DNA from: Chitinophagaceae bacterium | GTDB taxonomy: Bacteria; Bacteroidota; Bacteroidia; Chitinophagales; Chitinophagaceae | Assembly: GCA_016699815.1 (NCBI GenBank) | Contig: CP065012.1 | Coordinates: 2,953,001 to 3,017,000 of the forward strand | DNA: 64,000 nucleotides | Reading direction: 5' to 3' | Part shown: positions 7,429 through 17,371 of the stretch, piece after piece | Layout: every line of letters begins with the position of its first letter | Numbering within the stretch: position 1 is the first letter of the stretch | Program-made: the position numbers and the translations under genes | The notes under the pieces: model-generated | Seen by the model: only the letters and a program-made list of their open reading frames with translations | Databases searched by the model: none | Told to the model about the DNA's origin: nothing

Positions 7429-8202
7429 TTATTTTTTGGGTGAAAAAACAAGTTGGCTATCATCAATAAGGTACAAAAAAAGTTTCCCGTTTTTAAAGAA
7501 ATAACTGACTACTTTTTCAGAAATTTTTTCTCCTGCAATTTTTTCAAAAAGCGGGTTGTTATTATGGCAAAACATTTTGGTTTGTGCAATAGGGCCAAAA
7601 TGTATCCTTGTGCCTTGTACAGAAATGCCAGAAAGCAGGTTATTGCAGCCATCATGGCCACTCATGGTATTGTTTACCAGATCAATTGTGAGTGTGGGCA
7701 ACCCTTTTGAATAGGATTTTGCATCCTGCTTTTGAGAGCCTGCCTGTTCCAAAACCCAGGTATTGTTCAATTGATTGTTATAAAGAAATTGGCCGCAGCC
7801 GGAATATTTTTTGTTTAATAGTTTTACTGCAACTTTTTTCTTGGCGCTGCTGCAATTTTCTTTATAAATAAATATTTCCAATTGGCCTGCGCTGGATGAA
7901 GCTGCATAATACACAAAATCATTTTTGTCTATAGCTTTAGCTGCATACATTGTAATGCTGATGCCATCATTTGTGGTAAAATTAAAATTTTTATCAAAAT
8001 CAAGTTCAAGGTTCCATGAGGCCGGTATTTCTCCGTTGGCAACAAAATCTATTCCGTTTATAAATTTTTTTTGTAAGGTATCGTTGAGTTTTGTTTCAAA
8101 TTGGTTTTGCAATGTACTGTTCTTTTGCCTGGTATTTGAAGAAGTGCTGCATCCCCACATAAAAATTGCCAGTAAATAAAAAATAAAATTATACTTTGCC
8201 AT
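7429..8202 (-). CDS. META-domain (HslJ-like) lipoprotein
   Basis: The 257-residue protein begins with a lipoprotein signal (YLLAIFMWGCSTS, cysteine 18). Residues from about 140 onward fit a META domain: NNTWVLEQ, then LTIDLVNNTMSGHDGCNNLLSG with the family GCN core, and IHFGPIAQTKMFC. META-domain proteins such as HslJ are envelope proteins tied to stress or drug tolerance in enterobacteria. The N-terminal half (about 25-135) is unassigned. It heads a three-gene minus-strand run of exported proteins (8202 to 5885). Confidence 0.82.
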   Translation of the reverse strand: MAKYNFIFYLLAIFMWGCSTSSNTRQKNSTLQNQFETKLNDTLQKKFINGIDFVANGEIPASWNLELDFDKNFNFTTNDGISITMYAAKAIDKNDFVYYAASSSAGQLEIFIYKENCSSAKKKVAVKLLNKKYSGCGQFLYNNQLNNTWVLEQAGSQKQDAKSYSKGLPTLTIDLVNNTMSGHDGCNNLLSGISVQGTRIHFGPIAQTKMFCHNNNPLFEKIAGEKISEKVVSYFFKNGKLFLYLIDDSQLVFSPKK

Positions 8203-8252
8203 GTGGTAAAAATAATTGAATATTTATTGAAAGGGTCTAAACACTTGTTAAT

Positions 8253-8287
8253 AATAAAATGCCCTGCAGGTTGCTGGGCATTTTATT
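8253..8287. terminator. Bidirectional stem-loop terminator after the SprB-repeat gene
   Basis: A perfect 12-bp stem (AATAAAATGCCC at 8253-8264 with GGGCATTTTATT at 8276-8287) encloses an 11-base loop. It has A/T runs on both flanks and lies just past the stop of the minus-strand giant gene at 8316. Confidence 0.8.
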
Positions 8288-8315
8288 GTACTTACTAAAA
8301 TTAAGCGCTGTAAAT

Positions 8316-11300
8316 TTATTCCACCAGTATTACGGTGCCTTTCTTTTCTATAATTTTTCCATTGTTGTCAACGCCCTGTATCATCCACACATAAGCGCCA
8401 ATAGGTTGTTTGCGGCCACGGTAGCGGCCATCCCAGCCTTTCAGCCATTCATTGGTTTCAAATAAAAGGTTGCCAAACCGGTTGTACACCCTAAACCAGT
8501 TTGTTTTTACAATGCCAGAAGGTATGGGCCTGAAAATATCGTTTCTGCCATCACCATTTGGAGAAAATGCAGTAGGCACATAATAAGTTGGACCTGCATA
8601 TACTTTAATAAATACGGTATCCCAACCCTTACAGCCTGCAATATCCATCACTTCCAAAGTAAACCTTGTATCGTTATAAAGTGTTGCTAAAGGGTTTTGT
8701 GCAGCAGCATTATTTAACGGAGCAGCAGGCAACCAGGTAAATTGTACACCGCCACTACCATAAAGCTGGTGTTGCTCACCCAATACGGCAATAGTATCGT
8801 GGCCTGCAAAAGCAGGTACAGGTGGAGTAACTATAAGTTGCATGGCATCGTTTGTAATAAAGTTGCAACCATAATCGTCCTGAACATTTAAAGTATAAAT
8901 ATAATTTCCGGCATCCGGCAACAGCACAGAAGTAACTGGTGCATGTATATCGGTAATGTATAAATTAGGCGTCCAGGTATAAATTACCGGGCCGGAACTG
9001 TTGCTATGGCTACCATTAAGTAGGGCAGTGAAGCGATGGCAAACTGCGGTATCGTTTCCGGCGTTGGCTATAGGTTCGTGCAAAACATTTACAATTAAAG
9101 TATCCCATCTTTCGCATAGGCCCCAAATGGCGTGTACTACATAGGTTGCTGTATCTGCAGGGCTCACCACTGCATTTTGTACAGATGGATTTGCAATAGT
9201 AGATGCAGGTGCATTGGTAGAACTCCATTGCCAGGTAATTGCAGAAGGGGCAATAGCATTTACCTGTGGCTGAAGCGTAACAGCACTTCTTACACAAACT
9301 ACTGTATCAACTCCTGCGCTCAACCGCATGGTATCAATCATTACAACGGTAACGTTAGTTGTGTCTTTACATCCTTTTGCATCTTTTACCACTACTACAT
9401 TATAAGCGCCAATATTGGGCGCTGTAAAATTGGGTGATGACTGGAATGCGGTTCCGTTAATAGAATATTGATAAGCAGTTGTGCCTCCTGTTGCCGAAAC
9501 GGTTATTTTTCCATCATTACCAAAGCAGGTGGATGGCACTGGGCTGTTTGCGGAAGCAACCAAAACATTGGGCTCGGTAAGTGTAATACTGGTATCTTTT
9601 GTGCATCCCACAGCATCGGTAACCGTAAATAAATACACAATATTTGCCGATAGGCCGCTGAACACATTTCCTGCTGCAGTACCTGCGTTTACAGATGTAT
9701 ACGAATAAGGAGCCACGCCACCAGTTGGGTTAAATGTTATGGTACCATTAGTAAATCCATTACAACCTGGCATTACTAAAGTAGAAAGAGAATTAATTGC
9801 CGGGTTTGATGAAAGGGTTACAGGGCCTCCTGTTCCGGCACAACCACCTGCTTCAGAATATGAATAACTATATATACCGGGTGCAAGGTTGTTGAACACA
9901 ATTGGCGCCGGTCCATTGTAGGTAAAAGGTCCGCCTGGGCCGGTAAGTGTTGCAAAATAGGGCGCTGTTGTTCCCGGCTGTTGCGTGATTGTTATTACGC
10001 CATCATTTATATTATTACAAACCGGATTTGTTTGTGCTACAGCAGAGCTGAGTGTTGGCCCAGCTACAACATTTATTAAATTAGGTGTTACAGTTCCTGT
10101 ACATCCAATAGCAGTTGCAAAGGTTATAGTATAAGATCCAGGAGCAAGCCCGTTAAATAAGCCTGTTGTATTACTAATACCTCCGGGGTTTAAGGTAAAT
10201 AGCGTAGTGCCTGCAACGCCGGGTTCGGTAACACTTATGCTGCCATTATTTATCGTTGGGCATGTTGTAGCCGTAGATGAAGCGGTAGAAACTGGCACGG
10301 CCCCATTTGTAACATTTATATTATTTACTGTGAAGCTGCAACCAATTGCATTATTTGCAGTAACGGAATATGTGCCTGTGGTAAGCGCCGTAAAAATTCC
10401 AGTTGTATTTGTTGCGCCACCGGGAGTTAGTACATAAGTATATGCTCCGGGGCTTGCAGTAGTAACCGTAATAGTTCCATCTGTTGCGCCGGGGCAGGTT
10501 GTAGTGTTTGTTGTTGCATTACCTGTAGGCCCTGTACCATCTGTTACATTTATATTATTTACTGTGAAGCTGCAACCAATTGCATTATTTGCAGTAACGG
10601 AATATGTGCCTGTGGTAAGCGCTGTAAAAATTCCAGTTGTGTTTGTTGCGGCTCCGGGAGATAAAACATAAGTATAAGTTCCGGGAATTGCTGGGGTAAC
10701 GTTTATAGTACCATCTGTTGCACCAGGGCAGGTAGTGGTATTTGTTGTAGCACTGCCTGTAAGAGCCGGCCCATTGGTTACATTAATATTGTTTACAGTA
10801 AATATGCAACCCGAAACTGTATTAGTGCCTGTTGCCGTATATGTTCCGGTTGCAAGTCCGGTAAATACACCTGTTGTATTGGTTGCGCCACCGGGAGTTA
10901 GTACATAAGTATATGCTCCGGGGCTTGCAGTAGTAACCGTAATAGTTCCATCTGTTGCGCCGGGGCAGGTTGTAGTGTTTGTTGTTGCATTACCTGTAGG
11001 CCCTGTACCATCTGTTACATTTATATTATTTACTGTGAAGCTGCAACCAATTGCATTATTTGCAGTAACGGAATATGTGCCTGTGGTAAGCGCTGTAAAA
11101 ATTCCAGTTGTGTTTGTTGCGGCTCCGGGAGATAAAACATAAGTATAAGTTCCGGGAATTGCAGGGGTAACGTTTATAGTACCATCTGTTGCACCAGGGC
11201 AGGTAGTGGTATTTGTTGTAGCACTGCCTGTAAGAGCCGGCCCATTGGTTACATTAATATTGTTTACAGTAAATATGCAACCCGAAACTGTATTAGTGCC

Positions 11301-14186
11301 TGTTGCCGTATATGTTCCGGTTGCAAGTCCGGTAAATACACCTGTTGTATTGGTTGCGCCGCCGGGATTTAATACATAAGTATAAGTTCCAGGAGTTGCA
11401 GGTGCAACGTTTATAGAACCATCTGTTGCACCAGGGCAGGTAGTGGTATTTGTTGTTGCATTCCCAGTGGGCGCAGTACCATTCGTTACATTTATATTAT
11501 TAACGGTAAAGCTGCATCCCAAGGCGCTTGTAGCCGTAACGGAAAAAGTTCCCGCAGCAAGTGCAGTAAAAATTCCTGTTGTGTTTGTTGCGCCTCCGGG
11601 AGATAAAACATAAGTATAAGTTCCGGGAGTTGCTGGGGTAACGTTTATAGTACCATCTGTTGCACCAGGGCAGGTAGTGGTATTTGTAGTAGCACTGCCT
11701 GTAAGAGCCGGGCCATTGGTTACATTAATATTGTTTAAAGTAAATATGCAACCCGAAACTGTATTAGTGCCTGTTGCAGTATATGTTCCGGTTGCAAGTC
11801 CGGTAAATACACCTGTTGTATTGGTTGCGCCGCCGGGATTTAATACATAAGTATAAGTTCCGGGGGTTGCAGTTGTTACGGTAATAGTTCCATCTGTTGC
11901 ACCGGGACAGGTTGTTGTGCCTGAAGTTGCGCTCCCCGTAGGAGCAGTACCATTAATTACATTAATATTTGATACGTTAAATGTGCATCCTGAAACGGTA
12001 TTTGTTGCCAATACACTGTAAGTTCCGGGAGCAAGCCCGGTAAATGTACCAGTGGTACTGGTTGCACCTCCGGGAGTCAATACATAATTATATGTTCCGG
12101 GGGTTGCAGGTGTTACGGTAATAGTTCCATCTGTTGCACCGGGACAGGTAGTAGTACCCGAAGTAGCAGTACCCGATAAAGAGGAACCGGCATTAATAAC
12201 AATATTTGACCTTACAAAAGTACAACCTACACTATTGGTTGCTAATACCGAATAAGTACCAGGAATAAGCCCGGTAAAAATTCCTGTGGTATTAGTAATT
12301 GCACCCGGATTAAGAAAATAAGTATAGCTGCCCGGAGTTGTTGGCGTTACCGTAATAGTTCCATTTGGGGCGCCTGAACAAGATGCATTGGTGAACGTAT
12401 GGGTGCCCGTTAATTGTGGGCCAGAGAGAACCACAAGGCTTACAATTGTACCACTACAGCCCGAAGCATTTGTAAAAGTACATTGGTATGAACCTGCTAC
12501 AAGGCCGGTAAACACACCCGTAGTATTAGTAAAGCCGCCCGGGTTAAGTACAAAAGTATAGGCGCCGGGAACTGTTGGTGTAATAGTTAAAGATCCGTTG
12601 CTGCCTCCAAAGCAGGTTGTATTGGTTCTTGATGGTACTGCGGTTAAGCCAACACCCTGGTTGATTGTTCTTATTAAATTACCAGTGCAGCCTAAGGCAT
12701 CTGTAAAAGTAATATTAAAAGTACCTGCCGGAAGCCCGGTAAAAACAAGCGGAGATGGCCCTGCAACAGTATAAGGCCCACCCGGGCCGGTTGCTGTTGC
12801 CGAAAATGGCGCTACACCCGATGTAGGCGTAACCGTAATGGTTCCATCATTAGCGCCAGCGCAGGATGTATTAGTAGAAGTAACGGTTTGTGAAAGGCTT
12901 GTGATGGCAGTAACTTCAATATTAAATGATGTATCGCAACCAAAATTATCGGTTACATAAATGGAATACATACCTGCCGGTAAATTGCTAAATACAATTG
13001 GCGAAGCGCCATTATAATTATAGGGGCCGCCGGGGCCGGTTGCTGTAGCAGTGTAAGGCGCAACCCCAGCAGATGGCGTAATGGTAATTGAACCCGAATT
13101 GGTATTACAGGTGGTAGGTACTGAATCTACAGCAACAGGTAATACATTATTCCTAACCACATTTATGGTATCCAGATTTTCCATAATGGGCCCAACAGGA
13201 CAGGATGAAAACCTTGTTCTCACTATATATTGCGTTACCGATGGGCCTGGGCAAATATTGGGAAAGTTAATATCGAGTATGCCCGGTACCGTAGTTGCCG
13301 TATCTGCAAGTGCAATTACGGCGCCTCCCATATCTAAAAGCTCCGAACTTAAATAACGGCTATTGGTGCCTGATGGAGTAAACCGGTAACCTGTATTGGA
13401 TTCACTAAATGCCGTACAATTTTTACCGGGCGCTGCCACGGCTTTTGTACGGGTGAAATCCTGAACACCTATAATACCTAATCCGCTTATCCATGTAGGA
13501 CATACAGGCTTATCTTGAATATACACTTCTACTACACCTGTATTTTCATATAATACAATTTGATTAGTAGCAATAAGGTTATTGCAACTAAACATCCTAA
13601 TATCTTTATAACTAATCACAAATTTTCTGCAGGGAGCCGTGCCTTCCACCCTGTATTCTATCCTGCGTGTGGGTAAGGGAGAATTGGCAGGGTCAATATC
13701 CTGATAAACGCCCATAATGGATGCCCTGGGATAATAAGTAGTACCAATACCAGCAGGACTTGCAGGTGAATTATAAGGTATAGGTTGAGGAACTCCACCT
13801 ACATCAAGAGTATAAGCATTTGCAGCATTTGCACAAATAGCTTCAAAAGTCACTACTGCATTTGAGCCAATTACAATATCATTATAGGTTTGGCCATAAA
13901 AACAAAAAGGGAAACCCATAGTAATTAATGGAGAAAACTTATCGTCTATATATATAGAGCTTACTACGGTGCCCCCGGTATATGCAAAGGCATTATAGGG
14001 TATGCTATTTACAATATAATCTTCAGTTGTTTTTAAATGCGGTACCTGAAAGCCAATATCAGAGCAGGGTGCATTACAGGAAATGACAATGGTAGAGCCG
14101 TTTAAATTGGTAGGGATACAACTCTGCGAAAAAGCCCATTTTCCTATGCAAATGAACAAAAAAATAAACGGTAAAATTTTTCTCAT
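8316..14186 (-). CDS. Giant SprB-repeat surface protein with gliding-motility/T9SS C-terminal domain
   Basis: The 1956-residue protein has a signal peptide (about 1-20, ending AFSQ) and an N-terminal region with a beta-rich domain. A long array of SprB-type repeats of 65-80 residues follows (pattern TTCPGATDGTITV...PGTYTYVLNPGG...GTYT), then PKD/Ig-like segments. The final part is a gliding-motility-associated C-terminal domain (YVPTAFSPNGDGRNDIF to ...GTVILVE), the T9SS type B signal. Eight central units are nearly identical and more diverged units flank them. It should be exported by T9SS and displayed or released as an adhesin-like filament. The domain family is secure; the role in adhesion or gliding is inferred from related SprB proteins. 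Confidence 0.93.
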   Translation of the reverse strand: MRKILPFIFLFICIGKWAFSQSCIPTNLNGSTIVISCNAPCSDIGFQVPHLKTTEDYIVNSIPYNAFAYTGGTVVSSIYIDDKFSPLITMGFPFCFYGQTYNDIVIGSNAVVTFEAICANAANAYTLDVGGVPQPIPYNSPASPAGIGTTYYPRASIMGVYQDIDPANSPLPTRRIEYRVEGTAPCRKFVISYKDIRMFSCNNLIATNQIVLYENTGVVEVYIQDKPVCPTWISGLGIIGVQDFTRTKAVAAPGKNCTAFSESNTGYRFTPSGTNSRYLSSELLDMGGAVIALADTATTVPGILDINFPNICPGPSVTQYIVRTRFSSCPVGPIMENLDTINVVRNNVLPVAVDSVPTTCNTNSGSITITPSAGVAPYTATATGPGGPYNYNGASPIVFSNLPAGMYSIYVTDNFGCDTSFNIEVTAITSLSQTVTSTNTSCAGANDGTITVTPTSGVAPFSATATGPGGPYTVAGPSPLVFTGLPAGTFNITFTDALGCTGNLIRTINQGVGLTAVPSRTNTTCFGGSNGSLTITPTVPGAYTFVLNPGGFTNTTGVFTGLVAGSYQCTFTNASGCSGTIVSLVVLSGPQLTGTHTFTNASCSGAPNGTITVTPTTPGSYTYFLNPGAITNTTGIFTGLIPGTYSVLATNSVGCTFVRSNIVINAGSSLSGTATSGTTTCPGATDGTITVTPATPGTYNYVLTPGGATSTTGTFTGLAPGTYSVLATNTVSGCTFNVSNINVINGTAPTGSATSGTTTCPGATDGTITVTTATPGTYTYVLNPGGATNTTGVFTGLATGTYTATGTNTVSGCIFTLNNINVTNGPALTGSATTNTTTCPGATDGTINVTPATPGTYTYVLSPGGATNTTGIFTALAAGTFSVTATSALGCSFTVNNINVTNGTAPTGNATTNTTTCPGATDGSINVAPATPGTYTYVLNPGGATNTTGVFTGLATGTYTATGTNTVSGCIFTVNNINVTNGPALTGSATTNTTTCPGATDGTINVTPAIPGTYTYVLSPGAATNTTGIFTALTTGTYSVTANNAIGCSFTVNNINVTDGTGPTGNATTNTTTCPGATDGTITVTTASPGAYTYVLTPGGATNTTGVFTGLATGTYTATGTNTVSGCIFTVNNINVTNGPALTGSATTNTTTCPGATDGTINVTPAIPGTYTYVLSPGAATNTTGIFTALTTGTYSVTANNAIGCSFTVNNINVTDGTGPTGNATTNTTTCPGATDGTITVTTASPGAYTYVLTPGGATNTTGIFTALTTGTYSVTANNAIGCSFTVNNINVTNGAVPVSTASSTATTCPTINNGSISVTEPGVAGTTLFTLNPGGISNTTGLFNGLAPGSYTITFATAIGCTGTVTPNLINVVAGPTLSSAVAQTNPVCNNINDGVITITQQPGTTAPYFATLTGPGGPFTYNGPAPIVFNNLAPGIYSYSYSEAGGCAGTGGPVTLSSNPAINSLSTLVMPGCNGFTNGTITFNPTGGVAPYSYTSVNAGTAAGNVFSGLSANIVYLFTVTDAVGCTKDTSITLTEPNVLVASANSPVPSTCFGNDGKITVSATGGTTAYQYSINGTAFQSSPNFTAPNIGAYNVVVVKDAKGCKDTTNVTVVMIDTMRLSAGVDTVVCVRSAVTLQPQVNAIAPSAITWQWSSTNAPASTIANPSVQNAVVSPADTATYVVHAIWGLCERWDTLIVNVLHEPIANAGNDTAVCHRFTALLNGSHSNSSGPVIYTWTPNLYITDIHAPVTSVLLPDAGNYIYTLNVQDDYGCNFITNDAMQLIVTPPVPAFAGHDTIAVLGEQHQLYGSGGVQFTWLPAAPLNNAAAQNPLATLYNDTRFTLEVMDIAGCKGWDTVFIKVYAGPTYYVPTAFSPNGDGRNDIFRPIPSGIVKTNWFRVYNRFGNLLFETNEWLKGWDGRYRGRKQPIGAYVWMIQGVDNNGKIIEKKGTVILVE
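10290..12183 (-). repeat. Eight tandem 78-79-residue near-identical SprB units
   Basis: Eight consecutive coding units share TTTCPGATDG and NNINVTNG-type borders. They alternate between a GTYTATGTNTVSGC type and a GTYSVTANNAIGC type. Unit boundaries are approximate. The high identity at both DNA and protein level, against the diverged flanking units, shows recent expansion or gene conversion. Confidence 0.85.
10411..11352 (-). repeat. 471-bp direct duplication inside the SprB array
   Basis: Positions 10411-10881 and 10882-11352 are a direct tandem duplication of a two-unit block (157 codons, in frame). I see a single mismatch, GGAATTGCT versus GGAATTGCA, near 10692 and 11163. This is a recombination-prone length polymorphism site and also a place where assembly could collapse or expand. 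Confidence 0.85.
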
Positions 14187-14367
14187 TTGGATTTTTTATT
14201 TGGAATACATAACGGTTAGTTAAATTAAGTGCGTGAAGTTAAGAAAATTGCTTCTTTTCTCCTTAAACCTGGTGCAAGAAAATACAAATTTTACTCATAG
14301 CTTTTTCACAAATGCTACTTTGATATTCAATGCTTTGTTAATCAATAAGTTTTATGGAAAGCTAAAA

Positions 14368-16659
14368 TTATTTTATCTCAACTTCATCAACAAAAAGCCA
14401 TGCAGGGTTACCTGCGCCTGGCTGGCCATCGGGTATAATGCCTACATTTTGTGCTATTACTTTTATATACTTTGTTTTGGCAGCAGCGGTGGTTTTGTAC
14501 ACAATATTATTATCTGCTTTTGCAGGTTGGGTTATGGCTTTAATCAACTTAAATTTTTTGCCATCTGCACTGCTATAAAACTGTACTTCTTTGGGCAAAT
14601 AAATCCAGCTTGCCTGCTGTTCAAAAGAATGTAAACTGATGGATTTTATTAATTGCATTTTGCCCAGGTCTATAATGGCTTCTAAATTATTGCCTTTAAA
14701 ACCTAAAAATTCAAAAGACCTTGCCATTCCCCTTGTATTTTGTACGCCATCTACCAAGGTAAAACCACCTAACCCTGAATAATTTTTTGCAGTTTCGGTA
14801 AGCAGCTTAACCTTTTTGCCCGAAGCTTTATTGATATAAAATTTTTGGGAAATTTTACTGCTTATGGGTTTTTGGTTTTCATCTATTAGTGTTGCAGATA
14901 ATGTAGATGTTTCTCTAACGGAAATTGGCTCTTTAATATCCGCCGGACTAAGGAGCACATGATTTTTTTTGAGCAAAACTTTGCCTGAAGCATTTTTGGT
15001 TTCCAGCATCCAGCCAATACCCTGATTTTTTACGGGCACAACAGATGATTTTAAATCGTAGTAAGCATTACTGTAATGGGCGCCCCAAAGCTGGTACCTT
15101 TTAAAAAGTGTGGGGATGCGTGCCTCAAAACTCTTCCAGTCTCTTTTGTCTTTTGGGCTCCAAACCACTTCACTCAAAGCGCTCATCCTGGGAAAAACCT
15201 GGTATTCAATTTTTGAAGGATTGGTAATATATTCCGTCCATAAATTTCCTTGTGCGCCTAAAATATATTTTGCTTCATCGCTGTTGAGCTCTTTAGGTAT
15301 GGGTTCGTAGCTATATGTTTTTTCTAATGGTGTATATCCGCCAAATGTAATACTGTCTTCATTGCGGCTTTGGCTATGGTCAAAATAACACCAGCCGCCT
15401 GGCGTCATAATTACATTATGCTTTTGCTTTGCTGCAGCAATTCCACCCTCTTCTCCACGCCAGCTCATAATAGTTGCATTGGCAGCAATACCACCTTCCA
15501 GTATTTCATCCCAGCCAATAATGCTTTTGCCTTTGGTTTTTAAATAACTTCCTATACGTTGTATAAAATAGCTCTGCAATTCCAGTTCATCTTTAAGGTT
15601 ATTATCCTTCATGCGTTGCTGGCATTTAGAGCAATGTTTCCATCTTTCTTTTGGGCATTCATCGCCACCAATATGTATTATTGAAGAGGGAAAAAGTTCA
15701 ACAACTTCATCAAGTACGCCTTCTAAAAATACAAAAGTGCTGTCGTTGCCGGCGCAATACACATCATCGGTTACGCCCCAGGTTTCATAAGTTTTATACG
15801 GCCCTTTGGTGCATCCCAAATAAGTATAGCTTGCCAGCGCTGCCACGCTATGGCCGGGTACTTCAATTTCGGGTACTACATTTATATATCTTTCTGTAGC
15901 ATATTTTACCACTTCTTTTATTTCTTCCTGTGTATAAAAGCCGCAATATTTTTCGCCATCGTATTTATTACTGCCGTAATTACCCACTAAGGTTTGCGCC
16001 CTGCATGAGCCTATTTCAGTAAGCCTGGGATACTTTTTTATTTCAATCCTCCAGCCCTGGTCTTCGGTAAGGTGCCAGTGAAAAGTATTGAATTTATGAA
16101 AGGCCAGGTAATCAATATATGTTTTTATAAACGAAACCGGAAAAAAATGCCGGCCTACATCAAGGTGAATGCCCCTGTAGGTAAACCTTGGAAAATCGGT
16201 AATTTGTACAAAGGGTAATTTATATTCCACATTTTTTTGCGGAGGTAAAAGTTGCAATAAAGTTTGTGTGCCATAAAAAATTCCATTAGCATTTTGTGCG
16301 GTAATGGTTATGCCATCTTTTTCTACAGTAAGATTGTATGCGCCTTCTGTTGTATTAGCTGCTTCGTCGTATGCCAGCCTAATTTTAGCAACGGTATTAC
16401 TTAAGCGTACCTGTTTTGAGGTTTCAAAATCAATAACCTTTAAATCCATTGCATAAATACGGAGAATATATTCCTGCAGCCGGTAAGCAGCGTTATCAAA
16501 CTTTTCACCGTTCACTAAAATGATAGTGTTTTTATCTATCGTAAAACTTCCCGGGTTTACGGTGTAAGAAACGGGTACTGGTATAATATTAAGTTGCTGA
16601 GCGAACAGACTGCTTAAACTGAAAAAGAAAAAAAGAAAGGTAATTAATTTTGCTTTCAT
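14368..16659 (-). CDS. Beta-N-acetylhexosaminidase, GH20
   Basis: The 763-residue exported enzyme has a signal peptide (1-20, ...LFAQ), a GH20b N-terminal domain (about 22-155) and a GH20 barrel starting at FTYRGIHLDVGRHFF. The catalytic D333-E334 pair lies in HIGGDECPKERW, and FHWHLTEDQGWRIEI is another GH20 landmark. The end (about 640-763) resembles a discoidin/F5-8C-type carbohydrate-binding module. It releases terminal GlcNAc/GalNAc from chitin oligomers or glycans in the periplasm or outside the cell. It is the last gene of a minus-strand run with a lipoprotein (start 17364) and a CocE-type hydrolase. Confidence 0.95.
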   Translation of the reverse strand: MKAKLITFLFFFFSLSSLFAQQLNIIPVPVSYTVNPGSFTIDKNTIILVNGEKFDNAAYRLQEYILRIYAMDLKVIDFETSKQVRLSNTVAKIRLAYDEAANTTEGAYNLTVEKDGITITAQNANGIFYGTQTLLQLLPPQKNVEYKLPFVQITDFPRFTYRGIHLDVGRHFFPVSFIKTYIDYLAFHKFNTFHWHLTEDQGWRIEIKKYPRLTEIGSCRAQTLVGNYGSNKYDGEKYCGFYTQEEIKEVVKYATERYINVVPEIEVPGHSVAALASYTYLGCTKGPYKTYETWGVTDDVYCAGNDSTFVFLEGVLDEVVELFPSSIIHIGGDECPKERWKHCSKCQQRMKDNNLKDELELQSYFIQRIGSYLKTKGKSIIGWDEILEGGIAANATIMSWRGEEGGIAAAKQKHNVIMTPGGWCYFDHSQSRNEDSITFGGYTPLEKTYSYEPIPKELNSDEAKYILGAQGNLWTEYITNPSKIEYQVFPRMSALSEVVWSPKDKRDWKSFEARIPTLFKRYQLWGAHYSNAYYDLKSSVVPVKNQGIGWMLETKNASGKVLLKKNHVLLSPADIKEPISVRETSTLSATLIDENQKPISSKISQKFYINKASGKKVKLLTETAKNYSGLGGFTLVDGVQNTRGMARSFEFLGFKGNNLEAIIDLGKMQLIKSISLHSFEQQASWIYLPKEVQFYSSADGKKFKLIKAITQPAKADNNIVYKTTAAAKTKYIKVIAQNVGIIPDGQPGAGNPAWLFVDEVEIK

Positions 16660-16686
16660 GTATTGAATTTTTATATGCTGATGAAT

Positions 16687-17364
16687 TTAGTCTGTTGTAT
16701 TTAAACTGCTGTCTTGCTCGTTTTCGCCGTACATTGAAGGTAAGGGTTCTTTTATGCTGATGTTATCAAAAGTTTTTCCATTGTAATGATATGCCGTTTT
16801 TTCAAATATTTTATTGGATGCCGCATCAAATTTATAATAATCAATATGTAAAATATCATCTTTTATAAATATTTCCGGGTCGTATTTTCTGCCACGGTTA
16901 AAATGATTAAAATTTTGCCAGCCATTTAAATACAAAATAAGTGGTTGAATATAGGTGGGTACCTGGTAAAGGGTAAGGCTTGTATCAATACTATAGTTAC
17001 CTTTATTTTTCTTAAACATTAAAATAAAATCTTTGTCAAAATTTTCGTTGAGCGGTATTTCCTGTACACAAAAATCAAAGTCATTTACTTCTGAAGTATC
17101 AGTCCGTAAAAATAAATATTTCACCGTCATCTCCCTTATGCTGGGTACCTTCCACACGTCGTAGAAAAACTTTTTTTCACCAATGGTTCCAATAAAGCCT
17201 TGTTCCCTTTCAAAATTTCCCTGCCGGTAGCAAATGGTAAAATTTTCATATTTATCCAACTCATCGGCATTATCGCCTTTGGGAAAAAAAGGAAAATTCC
17301 TGTCGCCGCCAATTCTGCAGGAAAAAAAAACAGCACAATAAAAAAGAAGGATTACAAATTTCAT
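16687..17364 (-). CDS. Putative lipoprotein, function unknown
   Basis: The 225-residue product starts with a short lipoprotein signal (LLFYCAVFFSCRIGG, cysteine 16). The remainder is rich in F, Y and D and ends in a polar tail, and I recognise no family. It starts 7 bases after the stop of the CocE-type hydrolase gene and is followed 27 bases later by the hexosaminidase gene, so the three are likely co-transcribed. Confidence 0.8.
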   Translation of the reverse strand: MKFVILLFYCAVFFSCRIGGDRNFPFFPKGDNADELDKYENFTICYRQGNFEREQGFIGTIGEKKFFYDVWKVPSIREMTVKYLFLRTDTSEVNDFDFCVQEIPLNENFDKDFILMFKKNKGNYSIDTSLTLYQVPTYIQPLILYLNGWQNFNHFNRGRKYDPEIFIKDDILHIDYYKFDAASNKIFEKTAYHYNGKTFDNISIKEPLPSMYGENEQDSSLNTTD

Positions 17365-17371
17365 TCTTTAA

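Noticed and set aside
9016..9437. Cysteine-rich short frames inside the SprB-repeat gene
   Set aside because: The cysteines and tyrosines come from the repetitive codon pattern of the real frame; there is no independent start context.
10290..12183. CRISPR-like or non-coding tandem repeats
   Set aside because: The repeats are long, in frame and read as SprB-type protein units inside one open gene; no short spacers are present.
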